21,976 bases of DNA from Actinomycetota bacterium (GTDB taxonomy: Bacteria; Actinomycetota; Nitriliruptoria; Euzebyales; Egibacteraceae): assembly GCA_019347785.1 (NCBI GenBank), contig JAHWKQ010000009.1, forward strand, positions 1 through 21,976, read 5' to 3'. Shown one piece after another: positions 1-7,781 of this stretch. A program made the position numbers and the translations under genes. A model generated the notes under the pieces. The model was not told the origin of the DNA and did not search any database. It saw only the letters and a program-made list of their open reading frames with translations. Numbering within the stretch: position 1 is the first letter of the stretch; each line of letters starts with the position of its first letter.

Positions 1-155
1 CGTTGGTCGACCAATCCACCTGCATCGGTCTGCTTTGCTCGCTTCTCAAGCTTGACTTGCGCCACCGCCCCCGATTGTGCCGCCTGCGGCCCGGACGTGC
101 CAGATCGCCATGACTCGGTTGAGCGGGCGATGTCCCCCCATCCCTGTTCCGACCG
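1..155. other. Intergenic left edge with two short palindromes
   Basis: No gene is supported here. The first 60 bases are clearly less GC-rich than the rest of the window, as expected for a promoter or intergenic region. Two perfect palindromes are visible: ttggtcgaccaa at 3-14 and tcaagcttga at 46-55. A TTGACT hexamer at 52-57 could be a -35 element, but I see no convincing -10 at the right distance. The palindromes could be operator half-sites for the plus-strand gene that follows, or chance. Confidence 0.3.
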
Positions 156-522
156 GTGAGCGGCCCCGGGCCGCTCGCTCTCATTGGTGGCGCCGAGTGG
201 AGCAGCGGGTGCCAGTTCGACGCCGAGCTGTTGGAAGCGTCAGGCGGCAGAGAGGTGCTCGTGCTACCCACCGCGGCCGCCTACGAGCATCCGCAACGCT
301 CGGTGGACACGGCCACCGGTTGGTTCGAGGGCCTCGGTGCCACCGTGCGCCCGCTGATGGTCCTGAGTCGCCCTGATGCCGAGGATGCGGACAACGCCGC
401 CGTGGTGGCCGCCGCCCGCCTCATCTATCTCGGTGGTGGCTCCCCCCTGCACCTCCGGTCGGTCCTCAAGGACTCGGCGGTCTGGGCCGCTCTCGTTGCC
501 GCGTGGCGCGGCGGCGCCGGGT
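156..522 (+). pseudogene. Truncated peptidase S51 / cyanophycinase-like protein, N-terminal half only
   Basis: The reading frame from the GTG at 156 encodes about 120 residues resembling the N-terminal half of the peptidase S51 family (class I glutamine amidotransferase-like fold). There is an ALIGGAEW strand at residues 8-15, VLVLPTAAA at about 35-43, and a YLGGGSPLHL motif at about 92-101. Family members are serine peptidases of roughly 210-280 residues whose nucleophile lies in a G-S/C-S-A-G-A elbow just after the AWRGGA helix. Here the frame reaches AWRGGA at about 502-519 and then turns into arginine- and alanine-rich shadow sequence, while the neighbouring gene ends at 660. One frame over, VAGC and GARV can be read from about 521-553, so a frameshift followed by decay is possible, but the Ser-Ala-Gly part is absent. 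Either the gene is dead or the assembly is wrong across the GC palindrome at 532-548. No clear RBS precedes the GTG. Confidence 0.6.
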
Positions 523-531
523 CGCGGGCTG

Positions 532-548
532 CCCGCGCGGCGCGCGGG
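532..548. repeat. Perfect GC-only inverted repeat at the S51 gene break
   Basis: Two 8-bp arms (cccgcgcg and cgcgcggg) are separated by one base. An overlapping second hairpin is formed by cgcggg at 523-528 and cccgcg at 532-537. The structure lies exactly where the peptidase S51 similarity is lost. It could be a rearrangement end point, a site of polymerase error, or a terminator remnant. Confidence 0.5.
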
Positions 549-627
549 TCACCGCCGGTCGGGAATCGCACCCTGCCCCGAAGACGCGGTGACGGACCGC
601 CTGTGCCTGCCGTCCGCCACGACCCAG

Positions 628-654
628 CGTACCGCGCGGCCGCCGCGCGGTACG
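628..654 (-). terminator. Strong hairpin after the response regulator, probable transcription terminator
   Basis: A perfect 12-bp inverted repeat (cgtaccgcgcgg / ccgcgcggtacg) with a 3-base loop starts 5 bases after the response-regulator stop codon. No T-tract follows on the minus strand, which is common for actinobacterial terminators. Because the hairpin is symmetric it could also stop transcripts arriving from the plus-strand S51 remnant. It probably marks the end of the long minus-strand gene block. Confidence 0.6.
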
Positions 655-659
655 ACCCG

Positions 660-1592
660 TCAGCTGGCCCGGGAGTCCACGGCCCAGTGCGAGCCGCCGC
701 CCTGGCGCTTGGCGTGGCTCTTCATCTCCCCGGCGACCTCGACCAGACGGCGGTGGTCGCTGACGGCCCTGCGCCGGGTGGTCGCCACCCCCAGCGAGAT
801 CGTCACCAGCGGCAAGCGCCGCCTGAGGCCTCGGCGGTCGCGGATGACCACGTACCCGTGCCTGCGGTCCTCCACGTCGTACAGGGCCGGCACGCGCGCG
901 TCGAATGCCTCCACGACGCGCTCGCAGACGGCGTCGGCGCCCTCGGGGCGGCACAGGGCGACGAAGTCGTCCCCGCCCACATGGCCCAGGAAGGCCTCCG
1001 GGTCGGCCTGCGCCGTCAGGCTCTCCCGCAGGATGCCCGCGGTGAGGATCAGCACCTCGTCCCCACGCAGGAAGCCATAGCGGTCGTTGAACGACTTGAA
1101 GCCGTCGATGTCGGCGTGGATGAGCGCCACGGGCCGACCCGCGGCGACCCGGGCCGCCAGCTCCTCGTGGATGCGGTGGTTGCCCGGCAGCCCCGTCAGC
1201 GGCGAGCTGGCGCGCAGGTCGCGGGTGCGGCGCAGGGTGAGGTCCACGCGGGCCACGAGCTCCCCCGGGTCGATCGGCTTGCGCAGGAAGTCGTCCGCCC
1301 CGGCCTGCAGCCAGTCGATCCGCTCGGCCGTCGACCACTCGGCGCTCATCATGACGATCGGCGTCGACGTCGTGCGGGCGTCTGCGCGCATCCGTCGACA
1401 GACCTCCCCCCCTCCGAGGACCGGCAGGGCCGCGTCGAGCAGCGCCAGCGCCGGCTCGACGGACACGGCGAGCTGCAGCGCCGCCTCGCCATCGCCGGCC
1501 TCAACCGCCGCCAGGCCCTCCCGCCGCAGCGCGGAGGCGACGTCCTCCCGCGTGCTGCGGTCGGCATCGGCGACGAGAACCGTGTCGTCCAT
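660..1592 (-). CDS. Response regulator with degenerate GGDEF domain (REC-GGDEF)
   Basis: This 310-residue protein has an N-terminal receiver domain (about 1-120) and a C-terminal GGDEF domain (about 125-300). The receiver has acidic residues D9 and D11, the likely phosphoacceptor D53 (in ALLDAALP), S83 and K105 (in LRKP), so it looks phosphorylatable. The GGDEF domain keeps the nucleotide-binding stretch DIDGFKSFNDRYG (161-173), but its signature reads GGDDF (206-210). The RxxD inhibitory c-di-GMP site is absent (DPEA at that place). The protein could be a weak cyclase, a GTP/c-di-GMP sensor, or catalytically dead. The start is the ATG at 1592, 35 bases after the rsmB stop. There is no partner histidine kinase in the window. 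It ends at a strong hairpin. The receiver and GGDEF assignment is firm; activity is inference. Confidence 0.88.
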   Translation of the reverse strand: MDDTVLVADADRSTREDVASALRREGLAAVEAGDGEAALQLAVSVEPALALLDAALPVLGGGEVCRRMRADARTTSTPIVMMSAEWSTAERIDWLQAGADDFLRKPIDPGELVARVDLTLRRTRDLRASSPLTGLPGNHRIHEELAARVAAGRPVALIHADIDGFKSFNDRYGFLRGDEVLILTAGILRESLTAQADPEAFLGHVGGDDFVALCRPEGADAVCERVVEAFDARVPALYDVEDRRHGYVVIRDRRGLRRRLPLVTISLGVATTRRRAVSDHRRLVEVAGEMKSHAKRQGGGSHWAVDSRAS

Positions 1593-1612
1593 CCGCCTTG
1601 TCCCGCCTTGTT
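1593..1612 (-). repeat. Tandem 10-mer containing a duplicated SD-like motif
   Basis: Directly before the response-regulator ATG, a decamer occurs twice and differs only at its last base (ccgccttgtc, ccgccttgtt on the plus strand). On the coding strand each copy contains acaaggcgg, so a purine-rich SD-like stretch is duplicated. Only the copy further from the ATG is at a usual SD distance. Confidence 0.45.
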
Positions 1613-1624
1613 CCGTGGTGCCTC

Positions 1625-1630
1625 AATTTA
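1625..1630 (-). promoter_or_regulatory. Possible -10 element for the response regulator
   Basis: TAAATT on the coding strand overlaps the rsmB TAA stop and is one of the few AT-rich hexamers in the window. It fits the TANNNT pattern and would place a transcription start about 25 bases before the response-regulator ATG. No recognisable -35 box is seen, so this is weak. The gene may simply be read through from rsmB. Confidence 0.25.
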
Positions 1631-2989
1631 GTGACTGCGCCTCAGGGTGGCGACGTACATCCCGTCGGTGTCGTGCGCGTCCGGGTCGAGCTGCGCGTCC
1701 GGGCCGCCCGCCGCCGGCGGGGCGCCCACGGACACGGCGAGCCGGAAGCGGTCGCCGTTGCCGGCGAGGAAGGCCTCGACCACGTCGGCGGTCTCGGCCT
1801 GCGTCCAGGTGCACACGCTGTACACGAGGCGCCCGCCGGGGGCCACCAGCTTGGCGGCGGCCTCGAGCAGGCCCAGCTGCAGGCGCGCGAGACGCCCGAG
1901 CGCGTCCGGCGACTGGCGCCAGCGCACCTCGGGGCGGCGCCGCACGGTTCCCAGGCCGGTGCAGGGGGCGTCGACCAGGGCGGCGGTCACCGCCCCCGGG
2001 CCCAGCGGGGGCCTGGTGGCGTCGGCGACGGCGACTCGCACCGTCGCGCCCACGCCCAGGCGCGCCGCGGCGTCGCGGACGAGCCGCGCGCGCCCGTCAT
2101 GCACGTCCAGCGCCGTCACGCGATGGCCGAGGGCGGCCAGGTGCGTGCTCTTTCCGCCGGGGCCCGCGCACGCGTCCAGCACCTCCGACCCGCCGGGCAG
2201 GTCCGCCCCGGTGACGCGGGCGACCACCATGGAGGCCTCGTCCTGGACCGTGGCCCGCCCCTCGGCCACGGCGGCGAGCGACCCCGGGTGGGCGCCGGGC
2301 GCACGGACCGCCTCGGGCGCCAGGCGGCCGGCGGACGCGTCGACGCCGCCGGACCGCAGCTCGGCGAGGAGCCCGTCGCGCGCCCCGGGCGACGCGGCCC
2401 GCAAGGTGACGCCCGGCGGCCGGTTGCCGGCCGCCAGCACCGCGCGTGCCCGCGCCCCGAACCGCTCGCGGGCCGCCGCGACGACCCATTCGGGATAACC
2501 GAGAGCGATCGCCAGATCATGGTCGGCGTCGCCGGACGGCAGCGACGGCCGGGAGCGGGCGAGCCCGCGCAGACAGCCGTTCACGAAGGCGACCACACCG
2601 TCGCCGACCTCGGCCCGGGCGACGCGCGCGGCGGTGTCGACGACGGCCCGGTCCGGCGCGCGGGAGAACAGCAGCTGCCAGGCGCCCAGGCGCAGCACGT
2701 CGAGGGCCTCCGGCTGCACGGCCTCCAGCGGACGGCGCACCACGCGCCGCAGCGCCCAGTCCAGCGTGCCCTCCCAACGCAGCGTCTCGAACGCCAGGTT
2801 CGCGCCGAAGGCCCGGTCGGTTGGGTGCAGGGACGCCTCGCGCAGGGCGCGGTCGACGGCGGGCGCCGACCAGCTCCCGCCCTGGTGGACGCGGCGCACG
2901 GCCCGGTACGCGGCCCGGCGCGCGGCGACGCCGCTCGGGGGAGGCGCGGCCTCCCCGGCCATCCGGGGCCCGGTCACGGCGTCAGCCAC
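1628..2989 (-). CDS. rsmB: 16S rRNA (cytosine-967-C5) methyltransferase RsmB/Sun
   Basis: This 453-residue protein methylates C5 of a cytosine in 16S rRNA using AdoMet. An N-terminal NusB-like RNA-binding domain (about 20-150) is followed by a Rossmann methyltransferase domain. The AdoMet motif is DACAGPGGK (272-280). The two cysteines of the RNA m5C methyltransferase mechanism are C343 (VDAPCTGLGT) and C393 (YSVCTWTQAE). C393 sits in the TC motif position, read here as SVC. The start taken is GTG at 2989; ATG at 2962 (residue 10) is an alternative, and both precede the NusB domain. The gene follows fmt after a 48-base gap carrying short direct repeats. The def-fmt-rsmB order is common in bacteria, which supports the assignment. 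Confidence 0.95.
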   Translation of the reverse strand: MADAVTGPRMAGEAAPPPSGVAARRAAYRAVRRVHQGGSWSAPAVDRALREASLHPTDRAFGANLAFETLRWEGTLDWALRRVVRRPLEAVQPEALDVLRLGAWQLLFSRAPDRAVVDTAARVARAEVGDGVVAFVNGCLRGLARSRPSLPSGDADHDLAIALGYPEWVVAAARERFGARARAVLAAGNRPPGVTLRAASPGARDGLLAELRSGGVDASAGRLAPEAVRAPGAHPGSLAAVAEGRATVQDEASMVVARVTGADLPGGSEVLDACAGPGGKSTHLAALGHRVTALDVHDGRARLVRDAAARLGVGATVRVAVADATRPPLGPGAVTAALVDAPCTGLGTVRRRPEVRWRQSPDALGRLARLQLGLLEAAAKLVAPGGRLVYSVCTWTQAETADVVEAFLAGNGDRFRLAVSVGAPPAAGGPDAQLDPDAHDTDGMYVATLRRSH

Positions 2990-3003
2990 CCGTCATCGGC
3001 CCG

Positions 3004-3048
3004 CCAGTCACCGGCCCACGCCCCCGGGCCCACCCAGTCACCGGCCCA
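3004..3048. repeat. 15-bp direct repeats at the fmt stop / fmt-rsmB gap
   Basis: ccagtcaccggccca occurs at 3004-3018 and again at 3034-3048, exactly 30 bases apart; the second copy contains the fmt stop codon. A diverged third version (cgtcatcggcccgcc) lies just before, at 2991-3005. The interval also contains the 17-mer ccggcccacgcccccgg (3011-3027), which recurs twice in the 3' end of carA. This suggests a small GC-rich repeat that accumulates near gene ends. Confidence 0.6.
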
Positions 3049-3982
3049 GCCGGCGGCCGTGCGGCCGGTAGCCGTTGGCGAACGCGACCCCGTCCATGCG
3101 TGGCCGGCCCGCGGGTTGCACCTGGGTCAGCACGAGCGCGCCACGACCGCAGGCGACGACCGGGCCACGGTCGCCGACGGCGACGACCGTGCCCCTCTCG
3201 GTCCCCTCCACATGGCCTCCCGGGTCCGCGGGCCCGGCGACCGCGGCCCGGTGCACCTTCAGCCGCCGCCCACGGTAGGTGGTGTGCGCTCCGGGCGCCG
3301 GGTTGTAGGCGCGGACGCGGCGCTCCAGCGACACGGCGTCGCGCGTCCAGTCGAGGCGGGCGTCGGCGGGGGTGACCTTCGGCGCGTACGTGGCCCTCGC
3401 GTGGTCCTGGATCCGGGGGCGCAGCGTCCCGTCGACGAGCCCGGCGACGGCCCCCACGAGCGGGCGGGCGCCCAGGGCGGCCAGCCTGGCGGTCAGCTCC
3501 CCGGCCGTCTCGCCGGGCGCGACCTCGGTGCGGGTCGTCAACAGCACCGGACCGGTGTCCATGCCGGCGTCCAGCAGGAAGCAGGTCACCCCGGTGTGCC
3601 GCTGACCCGCCAGGATCGTGTGGGTGACCGGGGCGGCGCCCCGCCACGACGGCAGCAGCGAGAAGTGCAGGTTGACGAAGCCGCGTCCGCCGGCGGCCAG
3701 CAGCGCCGGAGGCAGCAGCGCCCCGTACGCCACGACCGCGCAGGCGTCGACGCGCAGCGCGCGCAGCCGGTCCCCCACGGCCCCGGGACGCTCCGGCTGC
3801 CAGACCCTGAGCGCGGCCTTCGCCGCGACGACCTTCACCGGAGGGGCCCGCAGCGCGTGCCCCCGCCCCCGGGGGCGGTCGGGGTTGGTGACGACCGCGA
3901 CGACCTCGAAGCGCGGATCCTCCAGGAAGGCCCGCAGCGACGGCACGGCCGCCTCGGGCGTCCCGAAGAAGCAGACGCGCAC
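3038..3982 (-). CDS. fmt: Methionyl-tRNA formyltransferase
   Basis: This 314-residue protein transfers a formyl group from 10-formyl-tetrahydrofolate to initiator Met-tRNA. The N-terminal hydrolase fold begins with MRVCFFGTPEAAVPSL. The catalytic triad expected for the family is present: N104 and H106 in FVNLHFSLLP, and D142 in LLDAGMDTGP. The folate-site loop SLLPSWRGAAP (108-118) is intact. The C-terminal OB-fold domain (about 205-314) is recognisable by RAYNPAPGAHT. Length matches the family. The GTG start lies 5 bases after the def stop, so the two genes are almost certainly co-transcribed. They act in opposite steps: Fmt adds and Def removes the formyl group. Confidence 0.96.
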   Translation of the reverse strand: MRVCFFGTPEAAVPSLRAFLEDPRFEVVAVVTNPDRPRGRGHALRAPPVKVVAAKAALRVWQPERPGAVGDRLRALRVDACAVVAYGALLPPALLAAGGRGFVNLHFSLLPSWRGAAPVTHTILAGQRHTGVTCFLLDAGMDTGPVLLTTRTEVAPGETAGELTARLAALGARPLVGAVAGLVDGTLRPRIQDHARATYAPKVTPADARLDWTRDAVSLERRVRAYNPAPGAHTTYRGRRLKVHRAAVAGPADPGGHVEGTERGTVVAVGDRGPVVACGRGALVLTQVQPAGRPRMDGVAFANGYRPHGRRLGR

Positions 3983-3987
3983 GGCGC

Positions 3988-4527
3988 TCAGACGGCCGGC
4001 TCCCCGCCGGCCCCGGTCCCGGCGCCGGCGCGCGGGTCCTCCAGCTCCCCCGCCCGGATCCGGCGCATCGCGTCCTTGCGGTCGTGGCGCGCCAGGTGGT
4101 CGATGAACAGGATGCCGTTGAGGTGGTCGATCTCGTGCAGCAGGACGCGCGTGAGCAGTCCCTCGCTGTCGACGGTGCGCTCGTCGCCGGCCACGTCGCG
4201 GACCCGCAGCCGCGCCCGCAGGGGCCGCTCGCAGGGATAGAACAGGCCGGGGAAGGACAGGCAGCCCTCCTCGCCTGGCTGCAGCTCCTCGGAGACGTCC
4301 AGCAGCTCCGGGTTGACCCAGGCGCCGGCGTCGCCCTCGACCTCGTAGGTGAAGACCCGCCGCAGCACGCCGACCTGGTTGGCCGCCAGCCCGGCTCCCT
4401 CTGCCGCGCGCATCGTCTCGAGCATGTCGTCGGCCAGCCGCCGCAGCGCCGCGTCGAAGTCGGTCACCTCGGCGGCGCGCTCGCGCAGCACCGGGTCACC
4501 GAACAGGCGGATGGGCAGCAGGGCCAT
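3988..4527 (-). CDS. def: Peptide deformylase
   Basis: This 179-residue metalloenzyme removes the formyl group from the N-terminal methionine of new proteins. All three family motifs are present: GAGLAANQ (44-51), EGCLS (87-91, metal ligand C89) and HEIDH (131-135, two His ligands and the catalytic Glu). The C-terminal tail after about 160 is alanine/glycine-rich and probably disordered. The ATG at 4527 is the natural start. The gene lies 89 bases downstream of priA, a gap containing a GC-rich hairpin, and is directly followed by fmt. Confidence 0.97.
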   Translation of the reverse strand: MALLPIRLFGDPVLRERAAEVTDFDAALRRLADDMLETMRAAEGAGLAANQVGVLRRVFTYEVEGDAGAWVNPELLDVSEELQPGEEGCLSFPGLFYPCERPLRARLRVRDVAGDERTVDSEGLLTRVLLHEIDHLNGILFIDHLARHDRKDAMRRIRAGELEDPRAGAGTGAGGEPAV

Positions 4528-4551
4528 CAGGCTTCAGTCCTGACCTCGCGA

Positions 4552-4577
4552 GGCGGTCCCGGTTCGCCGGGGCCGCC
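4552..4577. promoter_or_regulatory. GC-rich hairpin between priA and def
   Basis: Two 11-bp arms (ggcggtcccgg and ccggggccgcc) flank a TTCG tetraloop. As plus-strand RNA all 11 positions pair, with one U-G wobble. As minus-strand RNA, the direction of the operon, there is one A-C mismatch and a CGAA loop. No T-tract follows. It sits 25 bases before the def start and could attenuate or process the transcript between priA and def. A perfect palindrome cctcgcgagg overlaps its start (about 4544-4553). Confidence 0.4.
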
Positions 4578-4616
4578 TGCCCCCCGACGCCAGCGGCGCG
4601 ACGGTGCGGGCGGCCG

Positions 4617-6587
4617 TCACGGGGTCGGCAGGGGGTCGACGTCGACGCGCACCTTCGCGTCGGCCCGGGCCCAGGCGTGGCGCAGGGGCGCCAGCGCGTC
4701 AAGCGTGCCACGCAGGTCGCCGCTCTTCACGAGCACCCCCCCGTCCGGGCCCGGGCCGAGCACCTCGTCGTCAGGGGGCAGCGCCTCGCGCAGGGCCTCG
4801 GCGACCTCGGCGGCGGCGCCTGCGGGGGCGTTGACGAGCACGAGCGAGGCGGCGGGCGGGTAGCGCAGCGCCGCGCGCCGCTCGCACTCCGCCCGCCAGA
4901 ACCCGTCGGGGTCCCAGCGCACGAGCGCCTGCACCGCCGGGTGGCGCGGCTGGCGGGTCTGGACGACGACGTGGTCGGTCCAGCGGGCGACCGCGAGCCA
5001 CAGCCGCAACGCGTCCTCGGCGGCGTCCAGGGACGGTCGCGCCAGCAGGGCGTCGGCGTCGGCGACGAGGGCGACCGCGGCAGCCTCCCGGCCGAGCCAG
5101 GCGGGCCGGGCGACGACACTGCCGCGCGTCAGCACGCCGATGGCGGGGCGCCCGGCAGGCCCGGGCGCGTCGAACCCCTCCATGCGGACGACCTCCGCGC
5201 GCGGGTGTGCGCGGGCGATCTCCTGGGCCAGGCGCCCCGCGCCGGCCGCCAACGGCGACCGGCGGGTACCGCCGCACGCCGGGCAGGCGAACGCCGGCCC
5301 CCGCCACTCGCACGCGGGGCACGCCCATCCGTCGTCAGGCCCGCCGGGCCGCAGCGCGCCGTCGCAGACCGGGCACGGCAGCCGGTTCCCGCAGTCGCGG
5401 CAGGCAAGGACGGCGCCCTGGCCGCCGCGGGTGGCCAGGACGACGGCGGCGCGGTCGCCACGCACGGCCGCGGCCAGCGCGCGCCCCGCAGGGGGGGCCA
5501 GCCGGGTGCGGGGCGTCGCCTGGCGCGACAGGTCGGCCACGTCGACGTGGGGCGCCTGCGCCCGCTCCACCCCGCGGTCCCCCGTGACCGGGGTGAGGTG
5601 CCCCTCCGCGGCGAGCCGCCAAGCGCGCGCCGACGGCAGGTCGGCCACCACCAGCGCGGTGGCCCCCGCGAGGCGGGCGCGGGCCAGGGCCACGTCGCGC
5701 GCATGGTGGCGGGGGCTGCGCCGCTCCTTGTAGGCCGCGTTGGCCTCGTCGTCCACGAGCACCAGACCCAGGTCCCGCAGGGGCGCGAACACCGCCGACC
5801 GCTCCCCCGCCGCCACCCGGGCGTGCCCGGTCCGGCAGCGCAGGAACGCCCGATAGCGTCCCCGCTCGCCGGCGGTGGCGCCCGGACGCAGGTCCACGCC
5901 GGCCGTCCCCACCAGGGCCAGCGCGGCGTCGGGCACCGGGGAGGCGGGATCGGGCGCGAGGACCAGCGCCGAGCGGCCGGCCGCCAGGCAGCGGGCGACG
6001 AGGTCGCCGGCCAGCGCCGCGACGTCCTCACGCGGCAGGGGTCGCCACATGAACGCCGAGCCCGAGGGCCGCCACACGGCCCGCAGCAGGGCCGAGGCGT
6101 CGTACGGCCGCCACGCGGGCGTCGGGCACGGGGGCCGCTCGGCCCCGGCGGGCGCCGCCGGCGGCCCCCAGTCGGCGGCCTCGGCCTCGACCGCCGCGAC
6201 CCGCGGCGGCAGGGCGTGGCGCAGCACGTCGGCCAGCGAGGCGCAGTAGCGGTCCGCGACCCACCGGAACAGCCTCAGGTCGTCGTCGTCGAACCACCGC
6301 ACAGTCCCCTGCACGGCGAGGATCGGCTTCACGCGCGCCGGGTCGGTCGCCGTCTCCCGCCCGGTGGCGACGACCCAGCCGGTCACGCGCCGGCCGGCGA
6401 AGGGCACCCGGACCCGCTGGCCGACCGCGACGGCGACACCGTCCGGGACGGCGTAGTCGAAGGGGCGGTCGAGGTGGGCCGGGGCGACCTCGACGACGAC
6501 GCGGGCGTACGCCGCCGGGGCGGCGGCGGGGATGGCTACGCTCCCGCCGCCGCCCGCAGGGCGTCGGCGCGGTCCGTGCGCTCCCAC
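4617..6587 (-). CDS. priA: Primosomal protein N' (PriA), helicase-inactive actinobacterial form
   Basis: This PriA-family replication-restart protein has about 656 residues if started at the GTG at 6587. The N-terminal DNA-binding domain starts at YARVVVEVAP (27-36). The Walker A region has lost its GKT core (SGSAFMWRPLPRED, 175-188) and the DEEH box reads DEAN (280-283), so ATP-driven unwinding is unlikely, as known for actinobacterial PriA. Four CxxC pairs for two zinc ions are complete (CRDC 396-399, CPVC 405-408, CPAC 423-426, CPAC 435-438). The start is uncertain. The GTG overlaps metK by 52 bases and adds a low-complexity tail. No ATG/GTG/TTG lies between it and the conserved domain, but an ATC at 6533 sits 7 bases after a GGGAG motif. 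Confidence 0.9.
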   Translation of the reverse strand: MGAHGPRRRPAGGGGSVAIPAAAPAAYARVVVEVAPAHLDRPFDYAVPDGVAVAVGQRVRVPFAGRRVTGWVVATGRETATDPARVKPILAVQGTVRWFDDDDLRLFRWVADRYCASLADVLRHALPPRVAAVEAEAADWGPPAAPAGAERPPCPTPAWRPYDASALLRAVWRPSGSAFMWRPLPREDVAALAGDLVARCLAAGRSALVLAPDPASPVPDAALALVGTAGVDLRPGATAGERGRYRAFLRCRTGHARVAAGERSAVFAPLRDLGLVLVDDEANAAYKERRSPRHHARDVALARARLAGATALVVADLPSARAWRLAAEGHLTPVTGDRGVERAQAPHVDVADLSRQATPRTRLAPPAGRALAAAVRGDRAAVVLATRGGQGAVLACRDCGNRLPCPVCDGALRPGGPDDGWACPACEWRGPAFACPACGGTRRSPLAAGAGRLAQEIARAHPRAEVVRMEGFDAPGPAGRPAIGVLTRGSVVARPAWLGREAAAVALVADADALLARPSLDAAEDALRLWLAVARWTDHVVVQTRQPRHPAVQALVRWDPDGFWRAECERRAALRYPPAASLVLVNAPAGAAAEVAEALREALPPDDEVLGPGPDGGVLVKSGDLRGTLDALAPLRHAWARADAKVRVDVDPLPTP

Positions 6588-7744
6588 GTGAAGCCCGCGC
6601 CCTCGCGCCCGAAATGGCCGTAGCTGGCCGCCCGCGCGTACACGGGACTGAGCAGGTTCAGGTCGCGGATGATCGCGGCGGGGCGCAGGTCGAAGACCTC
6701 CCGCACGCCGGCCAGGATCTTGTCCGGGTCGTGGGACTCGGTGCCGAAGGTCTCCAGCGTCATCGACACGGGGTGCGCGACCCCGATGGCGTAGGCGACC
6801 TGCAGCTCGGTGCGCTCGGCCAGCCCGGCCGCAACGATCGTCTTGGCGACCCACCGGGCGGCGTAGGCCGCGGAGCGGTCCACCTTCGTCGGGTCCTTGC
6901 CGCTGAACGCGCCCCCGCCGTGGCGGGCCATGCCGCCGTAGGTGTCGACGATCGTCTTGCGCCCCGTCAGGCCCGCGTCGGCGTGGGGGCCGCCCACCTC
7001 GAAGCGACCGCTGGGGTTGACGAGCACGTCGGCGGGGTCCCACGCCAGGCCCGGGGGCACCACCGGCGCGATGACCTCCTCGAGCAGGTCCGGGCGCAAC
7101 AGCGTGTCGACGTCGATGTCGGGCAGGTGCTGGGTGGACACCAGGATGCGCACCAGCCGCACGGGCCGGTTGCCGTCGTACTCGACGGTGACCTGCGTCT
7201 TGCCGTCCGGACGCAGGTACGGCAGCGTCCCGGCCTTGCGCACCTGCGCGAGGCGCTCGGCCAGCCGGTGGGCCAGGTGGATCGGCATGGGCATGAGGGC
7301 GTCGGTCTCGCGGCACGCGTACCCGAACATCATCCCCTGGTCGCCCGCGCCGAGCCGGCCGAGCGCGTCGTCGCCGCCCCCGGCCGCCGTGCGGGCCTCC
7401 AGCGAGCGCTCGACGCCCCCGGCGATGTCGGGGGACTGCTCGTCGAGGGCGACGAGGACCCCGCAGGTGTGGCCGTCGAAGCCGGCCGCGGCGCGGTCGT
7501 AGCCGATGCCGGTGATGGTCGAGCGGGCGACCCTGGCGATGTCGACGTAGCAGCGGGTGGTGATCTCCCCCGCGACGACCACGAGCCCGGTGGTGACAAG
7601 GGTCTCGCAGGCCACCCGGGCCCGTTCGGGCTCCGGGTCGTTGGCGAGGACCTCGTCCAGGACGGCGTCGGAGATCTGATCGGCGACCTTGTCGGGGTGC
7701 CCCTCGGTGACCGACTCGGAGGTGAACAGCCATGTGTGCGCCAT
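6536..7744 (-). CDS. metK: S-adenosylmethionine synthetase (methionine adenosyltransferase)
   Basis: This 402-residue enzyme makes AdoMet from methionine and ATP. The three-domain MAT family is clear: TEGHPDKVADQISDAVLD (13-30) with H16 and D18, GAGDQGMMFGYA (132-143, adenosine site), and the phosphate loop GGGAFSGKD (276-284). Length matches the bacterial family. The ATG at 7744 is preceded by AAGGAAG at 9-base spacing. The gene lies 37 bases after the coaBC stop. Its TAG stop sits at the likely beginning of priA. AdoMet supplies RsmB, encoded further down the same gene block. Confidence 0.98.
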   Translation of the reverse strand: MAHTWLFTSESVTEGHPDKVADQISDAVLDEVLANDPEPERARVACETLVTTGLVVVAGEITTRCYVDIARVARSTITGIGYDRAAAGFDGHTCGVLVALDEQSPDIAGGVERSLEARTAAGGGDDALGRLGAGDQGMMFGYACRETDALMPMPIHLAHRLAERLAQVRKAGTLPYLRPDGKTQVTVEYDGNRPVRLVRILVSTQHLPDIDVDTLLRPDLLEEVIAPVVPPGLAWDPADVLVNPSGRFEVGGPHADAGLTGRKTIVDTYGGMARHGGGAFSGKDPTKVDRSAAYAARWVAKTIVAAGLAERTELQVAYAIGVAHPVSMTLETFGTESHDPDKILAGVREVFDLRPAAIIRDLNLLSPVYARAASYGHFGREGAGFTWERTDRADALRAAAGA

Positions 7745-7781
7745 GGGAGCGTGCTTCCTTCCGCCTCGACCGACCCAGACT

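Noticed and set aside
1598..4240. Plus-strand open frame of 880 codons opposite rsmB, fmt and def
   Set aside because: It runs antisense across three complete recognised genes and has no domain features.
4617..7733. One 1038-codon minus frame that would fuse extra sequence to PriA
   Set aside because: The part before about 6587 is the out-of-phase shadow of metK, Arg/Gly/His-rich, with no PriA counterpart.
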